Positions 58,282 to 64,000 of a stretch of 64,000 bases of DNA are shown here, piece by piece. The DNA comes from Odobenus rosmarus divergens (Eukaryota; Chordata; Mammalia; Carnivora; Odobenidae), in assembly GCF_000321225.1 (NCBI RefSeq), contig NW_004450465.1, positions 467,192 to 531,191 of the forward strand, given 5' to 3'. The notes beneath the pieces were generated by a model that was not told the origin of the DNA, searched no databases, and saw nothing but the letters and a program-made list of their open reading frames with translations. Position numbers and translations under genes: made by a program. How positions within the stretch are numbered: the first letter of the stretch is position 1; each line of letters begins with the position of its first letter.

Positions 58282-58744
58282 GAGAGAAAATTTTTGTATT
58301 AATACTTCTTTATGCACCTTGTGTTAAGCTTTGGAGCTCTCTGAAGCTGTGATCTCCTTGGGAGGGTTCAGGGAAGGACCCATCTTCTCCCCTTCCTTCC
58401 CCCACCACCCAAACTCTCCCTATTCTGCCATCTTCCTGCCTATTGCCTTTAGGGATTGTTTGAGGATTGGAGGAAATCATGGGGATAAAAAAAAAAGGTG
58501 TTCAAGGAAGACAAGGTAGAAAATAAGATGTTTTCAGCAACTTGCAGATAGGGTAGTAAGTTAAAGGAACAAAATTCAAGCTGGAAAATGCTGCTCTCAT
58601 CTGGTTTTCTTCTAGTGCCTTAAGTCCCTTTCTCCCATCCTGCAAATACACGGGCACTGCAGTGTGGTACAAAGAAAAACTCCAGCTGAGGGCACCATTT
58701 CTTTTAAATTGCTATTCACAGTATTCAGCTCAGTGCCAAGTTTT
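58282..58744. other. Intron 1, unassigned sequence
   Basis: No gene is recognised. Confidence 0.4.
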
Positions 58745-58850
58745 ATTTCCCCAAATATGCATTAGAAGCCTGAAGATGCCAGGCCCTGGTCCAGGTGTTG
58801 TGGGGGTACAAAAAGGAATGAGACCCTTTCTGGACTTTGGAGCCCTAGAC
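58745..58850 (-). mobile_element. L2 3' end fragment (-)
   Basis: 'agaagcctgaagatgccaggccctggtccaggtgttgtgggggtacaaaaaggaatgagaccctttctggactttggagcc' follows reverse L2. Confidence 0.65.
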
Positions 58851-60111
58851 ACACCTGGCTGTGCATCCCTGTGTCACAGTTCCTGGCTGTGAGCCCTTGA
58901 ATATGCTACTTAATATTTCTAATAATAATAGTTTCCATATATTGAGCCCATGCTATGGTTTTGTGGTTTTGGGGTCTCAAAAGGTAAAATGTATTTGGGT
59001 GTGTGGCCAGATAGGTGGTGGTGGGAAGAAAGAAAACATTTTCTAGGCAAATTTTAAAGCACAAAAATGGAAATTGTCTTGACCACATGTGTATCTTCAG
59101 TGATTTTTTTTTTTAATGCTTCTGATTTTCAAATATTTCTAGAAGAACTAGAAAATTTCAAATCCTTGCTTTGGAGAGAAAGAGCAAATACACCAAGAAT
59201 GTTTCCATATTAAGTGGAAAGTCACCTTCACAGAGAAGGGTGACTATTTGCCCGCTGTCTTTACTGAGTAACATCCTAATTCTAGTCGAGGACAGAGACT
59301 GTGTAGCAGGACTTACAAGAAGGAGTAGTACATGTCCTTATAAAAGAGACGAGACTGCAGAAGCAAGAAGGCTGGTCACGAGACTTCCCAGCCAGTCTCT
59401 TTCACTTTCCCCAGCCTGTGCCCCCAAGACAGGACCAGTCTGGAAGGTGAGCACATTCTGCATGCTCATCTGGTTCCAGTTGAATCAGCAGCACTCAATA
59501 TTTATAAATAAGTAGGAAAACTCACTTATTACTTACTTATTCAAATAAGTGACTTTTTCTGCCACATCCCCTGTTTAGCAGGCAGACGCACCTTAACTGC
59601 AGATGGGAACAGGAGAGCTCTTGCAAACCACAGAGCTGTTAAACGTGGCCATGCTGTGGAAAGCATACAACCTGAATTTACAGAGGAACTTACTTTCATT
59701 TTTTCAAGTATAGTTTCTATTTAAGAGGCTTAACTGTAAAATATGGAAGAAGTCCATTATTAGCCACTTCCATATTTTCTTCAAGTAAAACAAAGTAGGT
59801 AAATGCCAAGTGAAGGAAGGGTAAATCCAACAGAAGAGTTGGAGAAACAGTGAGGGAAAGAAAAGAAAAGGTAAAGTGTCACTTAAACAGAAATAAGCAA
59901 GTCAGTGTAAGACAAGCAAAGAAAAAAAAAAGCTGAAACAGTATATGCGCAACAATAGCCCTCCCCCTTCAAGAAACTCTCACAGACTATTTTGCCATAG
60001 AGGAAGATAAATGTTACAATGTTCCCTAACCAATCAGTGACGAGGCAGGCCTCAAACCAGGAAGCCCTCCAGAGTGCAGTATTTTAAATTGTGCAATTAG
60101 GACTTCTGGCT
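58851..60111. other. End of intron 1, mostly unique
   Basis: No transposon is recognised close to the large exon. A TATA-like TATAAAA at 59339-59345 and a donor-like GTGAGC at 59447-59452 are discussed in findings. Confidence 0.4.
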
Positions 60112-60142
60112 CTCAACTAGTTTTTGTTCCCTGTGCTTGTAG
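60112..60142 (+). promoter_or_regulatory. FYB1: Splice acceptor of the large FYB1 exon
   Basis: A branch-point-like CTCAAC at 60112-60117 is followed by the pyrimidine-rich 'tttttgttccctgtgcttgtag', ending in AG at 60141-60142. Spacing of about 25 bases between branch A and AG is normal. Confidence 0.9.
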
Positions 60143-61304
60143 GATACAAAAGCAGATGTGAAGTCCCTCATGGCAAAGTTTAACACAGGAGGCAACCCCA
60201 CGGAAGAGGTCTCTGTCAGCAACCGCCCCTTCAAAGTCCCTGGGCAAAACTCGACTTCAGGAGTACAAGCAAGAAAGAATCTCTTTGACAACCAAGGAAG
60301 TGCCAGCCCTCCTGCGGGACCTAGCAACGTACCTAAGTTTGGGTCCCCAAAGCCACCTTTGGCGGTGAAACCTACGTCTGAGGAAAAGCCTGACAAGGAG
60401 CCCAAGCCCCCATTTCTAAAGCCGACGGGAGTGGGCCAAAGATTTGGACCGCAGGCAAACTCGGCCACCAGAGACCCTGAGGTAAAAGTGGGATTTCCGA
60501 AACCTCTAGGCCCCAAGGTCGTCACTGTGCCCAAGGAAGATGCCAAACCTGTGTTTCCCCGGCCCCCTGGGAATAAGCCTTCGCCTCACAGTGTAAACCA
60601 AGACCATGACCTAAAACCACCCGGCCCCAAGCCAGGGTCTCATCCTCCAGCCCCGGAAGCTGAGCAGAAGCAAGCATTCCCCAAGCTGGCTGGGGTTAAA
60701 GGCAAGTTTGTGTCGGCCACACAGGACCATGAGCACAAGCCCCTCTTTCCCAAGCCCGTCTTTGGCCAGAAGCCATCCCTGAGTCCTGATGACACCCATG
60801 AAGACGAGAGCCCCACCAAGAATGCATCTCTACAGAAAGGAGCCCCAGGTCCCTTAGGAACCAAGGCCAAAACCGGCCCTTTAAAACCAGCAAGAGAAGA
60901 CCAGGAAACTAAAGACCACGGAGGCGAGATGTCCAGTTCGCCCTTTTCTGGGGTGGTTCTGAAACCTGCTGCGAACAGAGGAAGCCCAGGCCTCTCCAGA
61001 AATGCTGAAGAGAAAAGAGAAGATAGGAAGATAGATGCTGCTAAGAACATCTTCCTGAACAAAATGAATCAGGAAGAGCCAGCCTCTGGGGCTCCTCCTG
61101 CCAAGTTCCCTAAGATGCCTTCTAAGGTGACAGTGACAGGGCCCTGGAGCCAAAGTCAAGACAAGGAAAAGGGAGACAAGAATGTAGCCACCCCCAAGCA
61201 GAAGCCCCTGCCTCCCTTGTTTACCTTGGGCCCACCGCCGCCAAAACCCAGCAGACCCCCGCACGTTGACCTGACGAAATTCCGAAAAGCCGCTTCTGGA
61301 AACA
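60143..61304 (+). CDS. FYB1: FYB1 large N-terminal coding exon (partial gene)
   Basis: FYB1 (ADAP) is a cytosolic adaptor in T cells, myeloid cells and platelets. It links antigen-receptor signalling (via SLP-76, FYN and SKAP1) to integrin activation and actin. The exon holds 387 codons plus one base. It is open from the acceptor, with nine residues before the usual initiator (ATG at 60170-60172, starting MAKFNTGGNPTEEVS), and ends at the donor GTGAGT (61305). With Met from exon 1 as residue 1, residues about 92-209 hold degenerate repeats around F-P-K-P-x-G cores. Residues 355-376 are the proline-rich segment (KPLPPLFTLGPPPPKP) that in the family binds the SKAP1 SH3 domain. The region is low-complexity, rich in Pro, Lys, Asp and Glu, as in FYB1 orthologues. 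Later exons with the SH3-like folds and tyrosine motifs lie outside the window. No frameshift or stop is seen, and the similarity to human FYB1 is strong by recall. Confidence 0.97.
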
Positions 61305-61669
61305 GTGAGTTCTTTTCTCGTTCACGAGTTAACACGTTCTGTTCTACTGCAGAGGGCTGTTTGAACTTCTGGGGGGAGAAATTATACCAAGGAATGAGTC
61401 CATCCCTGGTACTCCTGTGTATGTGGCCTCTTTTCTTTGGCAATTTTTTTTCCTTTGGCGTGGGAGGTCTGAGAGGTAAAAATCCTTAGTTCTGCGAGAA
61501 AATGCCTCAGGGGCTGCCTTTGGGGGTGGGGGGAAATATATCCATTTGATTGATAAATGGTTTTGCTTTCATTTACATCCTTAGCTGGGTTTCATTTCTG
61601 TTGAATGAGGCTGAGGTGTGTTACCCTTACTACCACAAAAGAGTTAGAAAGATGAGTAAACCTCTAAGT

Positions 61670-61850
61670 TGGGGGTTCTCAAACTGGGTCAATTTTGATG
61701 CCCGGGGACATTTGGCAGCGTCTGGAGGCAGTTTTGACTGTCACGACGGGCAGAGGCCAGCGAGGCTGCTGAAGGTTGCCGCTGCAGACAGCAACTCCTC
61801 GAAACAAAGTATCCAGCCCAAAATGTCAAGTGATTTTCAATGTCCAAAGA
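61670..61850 (+). mobile_element. MER20 hAT element (+)
   Basis: 'gggggttctcaaactgggtcaattttgatgcccggggacatttggcagcgtctggaggcagttttgactgtcacgac' and 'gtatccagcccaaaatgtcaag' follow MER20 in forward orientation. Confidence 0.88.
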
Positions 61851-63205
61851 GTCATCACGTGTTTCCTAGGCCCAATATTCAAACAAGATGAGCAGAGCTC
61901 ACGAAATGCCACTTTCTGTTTTATATGTTAGCTGTTTTCTATTTCTCAGTATAAAGTTTTCTGAACTTTGCTGATTCCTCAAATAGCACAGAACTAGGAC
62001 CATAAGCCAGACAAAGGGGCACATTAGTCTCCTTCGGGGAAAATAGTTTCATTTCCTACCAGAGATGTGACAATCCTATGGCACATGCTAAAATTTGATG
62101 CTGAATGATTTGGTAAAGATTGGTAACCCCACACAGTGACAACAGAAGCTCATTTATGCCTGAAACGATTAATATTTTAGGCCAATAGTGTGAAGTTATT
62201 GTTTATTCTCGGGAAGGTGGAGAAAAGATGCTTATACATAATGGAATAGGGACCACACCACTTCATTAGACATATTTTTTTTCTTATAAATCTATGGTCT
62301 AATTAAAGAAGTTCTAGGTATAAAGGTTGTTTTTCTTTTCCAGCTCTGCAAAAGCATCTTGCAGTATATCATTTGCAATGCATCATCATGCAATAGATCA
62401 ATAGTCTTGCTGTTGATTAACAGATTAGTGATCCAACCTCCCATTAATCTATCATGTAGAAAGCACATTTGAAGTGACGCCACAATCATCCGTCTTCTAG
62501 AAAGATTCGGCCATTACACTTGTGTCCTCCTCATCTGTCACCTTCTCATGTTAATACTGGTCCCTAACTCAGAAATGTTACCTTTGTGAAAACTTCTAAA
62601 AGATCCCTTCCCTTAGTTCTTCTGTGCCTGGGATAAAAAATTAGCTATCATAGCCTCCATTTGTGGCTCTAACTTCAGACCAGGGAAATGCTCCATCTTT
62701 ATTTTCATTTTTATTTCCACTCAGCTCCCAGGTTTGGGTGGCGGTCACTAGCTGTCTGGTGTTGTGCTGTTGAAATGCTCATGAAGTCTTCCTGCTCCAT
62801 GGTTCTGGCAAGGTCAGCTCCCTAGCTGACTTTCAGTGCAATCAAGTTCCGAGGGACCCAGGCAAAACCACCTAGTAGGCAGAGTGGATCCTTGCCCTCT
62901 CTCTCTGTTTTCCCCGCATCCTGACCTGCCTCCCACTGCTCCGGTACCCCAGGACACAATTTAGACTCTAAATCCTCTCATAATGTACCCCACCTCTAAC
63001 TCTGATCCTTGGGATATATGATGCTCCAAAAGGGACCCTGTTCCCTCTTCAAGCCTCTTTCACAAATCAAAACTCAATCCTTCTTAATTTGAACTGACCT
63101 CAGGTTAGTGTCAGGATAAAGCAATCTGATTCCTAATGTCAAATTATGAATAACACCCCTTTAAAGCATTCACATTTTTATAAGCATTTAAATTTTTTTT
63201 AACTT

Positions 63206-63394
63206 TTTTAAAAAGATTTTATTTATTTATTTATTTATTTATTTGAGAGAAAGAGAGAGAGAGAGAGAGAGAGGGAGGGAGAGAGAGACATCCCACTGAC
63301 CGCGGAGCAGGGCTCGATCTCACCACCCTGAGATCCTGACCTGAGCCAAAACCGAGAGTTAGATGATTAACCGACTGAGCCACCAGGCGCCCCC
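63206..63394 (-). mobile_element. Can-SINE (-) with TSD
   Basis: Reverse copy with (ATTT)n, (GA)n at about 63250-63275 and 'gagccaccaggcgccc'. Flanks 'aaattttttttaactt' (63190-63205) and 'ataattttttttaactt' (about 63395-63411). A deletion in the body removes part of the 'gggagcccgatgcgg' segment. Confidence 0.93.
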
Positions 63395-63603
63395 ATAATT
63401 TTTTTTAACTTATTTTTTAAATAGAAATTAAACCTGGCTCAAAAAAAAAAAAAAAAAAGCCAGCAAGTATAAAATGGCATACAGTCCTTATCTGTCATTT
63501 TCTGGGTCTTCCCAGCCTCTGCCCCACAAAAACCACTTTTCTTAATTTCTATGTCCATCCAGCTTCCTTAGGTTTATGTAAGCAAATATAAATATAGATA
63601 CTA

Positions 63604-63800
63604 GGGGCTCCTGGGTGGCTTAGTTGTTTAGTATCTGCCTTCAGCTCAGGTCATGATCCCAGGGTCCTGGGATCGAGCCCCGCATCAGGCTCTGTGCTCA
63701 GCGGGAAGCCTGCTTCTCCCTCTCCCACTCCCCCTGCTTGTGTTCCCCCTCTCACTGTCTCTCTCTCTGTGTCAAATAAATGAATAAAATCTTTAAAAAA
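63604..63800 (+). mobile_element. Can-SINE (+), young type
   Basis: Complete copy with the '...cccactccccctgcttgtgttccccctctcactgtc' tail. Imperfect flanks 'tatagatacta' (63593-63603) and 'agagagatacta' (63803-63814). Confidence 0.95.
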
Positions 63801-64000
63801 ATAGAGAGAGATACTAATTCTCCCAGCTTTATACTCAAGAAGTAAAATATTATATGCAATGCTTTGATCTTTGGTTTTTAAAAAATAAAAATCTTGTATA
63901 TCTTTTCATATTTTAATAAGAGGTAACTGAATATTCCTTAGCGTTGCATAATATTCTGGTAAATGAATGATCCACCTAATTGATTGAACATTGTGCATTG

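Larger units (their letters stand above)
4062..60142 (+). other. FYB1: FYB1 intron 1 (56 kb)
   Basis: The intron runs from GTAAGT at 4062 to the acceptor AG at 60141-60142. It is dominated by old transposable elements listed separately, with no other protein-coding exon that I can support. A shorter FYB1 transcript starting inside this intron and splicing a non-coding first exon to 60143 is expected from other mammals, but I could not place that exon from sequence alone. Confidence 0.6.
61305..64000 (+). other. FYB1: FYB1 following intron, partial
   Basis: Starts with GTGAGT. The next FYB1 exon (Pro/Ser-rich continuation of the SKAP-binding region) is not found before the window ends. It contains a MER20 copy, unique sequence at 61900-63180 with no recognised feature, and two Can-SINEs near the end. 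The FYB1 frame stays open into the intron until TAG at 61487-61489. Confidence 0.85.

Noticed and set aside
60097..61443. Several long minus-strand frames across the FYB1 exon
   Set aside because: They are shadows of the coding strand in a GC-rich, proline-rich exon; the plus frame matches FYB1 and has proper splice sites.
60158..61489. FYB1 frame taken as a single 443-residue gene from a GTG start to a stop
   Set aside because: The exon is bounded by a real acceptor (60141-60142) and donor (61305). The first codon of this frame is not a start and the last 60 codons are intron.
61890..63180. Next FYB1 exon within the window
   Set aside because: No Pro/Ser-rich frame with acceptor and donor matching the expected continuation was found.
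1..64000. tRNA genes, because many stretches resemble tRNA A and B boxes
   Set aside because: All are the tRNA-derived heads of Can-SINEs or MIRs, with SINE bodies and tails attached and no cloverleaf kept.

Overview
This window is nuclear DNA from a carnivoran mammal. The main clue is more than 20 copies of the tRNA-Lys-derived carnivore SINE (Can-SINE), recognisable by its 'gcctgggtggctcag...gatcccagggtcctgggatcgagcccc' head, CT-rich body and AATAAA/oligo(A) tail. The younger copies carry the 'ctgcttgtgttccctctctcgctgtgtctctctctgtcaaataaat' type of tail, which I associate with arctoid caniforms (bear, seal and mustelid relatives) more than with dog or cat. That sub-lineage call is inference.

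The only protein-coding gene I can support is FYB1 (FYN-binding protein 1, also ADAP or SLAP-130) on the + strand. Its large coding exon lies at 60143-61304, with a clear branch point, polypyrimidine tract and acceptor upstream and a consensus GTGAGT donor downstream. The reading frame is open back to the acceptor, so the exon encodes nine residues before the usual initiator Met. At 4059-4061, 56 kb upstream, there is an ATG that directly abuts a perfect GTAAGT donor. Joining it to the acceptor at 60143 gives an in-frame start M-D-T-K-A-D-V-K-S-L-M-A-K-F, which resembles the N-terminally extended FYB1 isoform known in human. The 100 bp upstream of that ATG hold a compact set of blood-cell transcription factor motifs: GATA, octamer, RUNX and PU.1/ETS. 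I therefore read the window as FYB1 5' flank and promoter (1 to about 3984), exon 1 (about 3985-4061), intron 1 (4062-60142), the big exon 2 (60143-61304) and the first 2.7 kb of the next intron (61305-64000).

The rest is a typical mammalian intron full of old transposable elements. There are Can-SINEs in both orientations, many with visible target-site duplications. There are two fragments of an L1 ORF2/3' region on the minus strand (46000-47600 and 47935-48690), older L1 fragments, and one 5'-truncated L1 tail of about 100 bp. MIR and L2 relics are common. Two MLT1-type LTRs occur at 33190-33642 and 44934-45390. Non-autonomous hAT DNA transposons (MER5, MER20 and related) are also common, including one 0.8 kb hAT copy with a decayed transposase C-terminus at 29869-30668. 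A 330-bp pure GA-strand microsatellite lies at 14319-14645. I see no RNA gene, CRISPR array, operon or bacterial-type feature, and no second gene I can defend. Almost all other open frames are chance frames inside repeats or introns.
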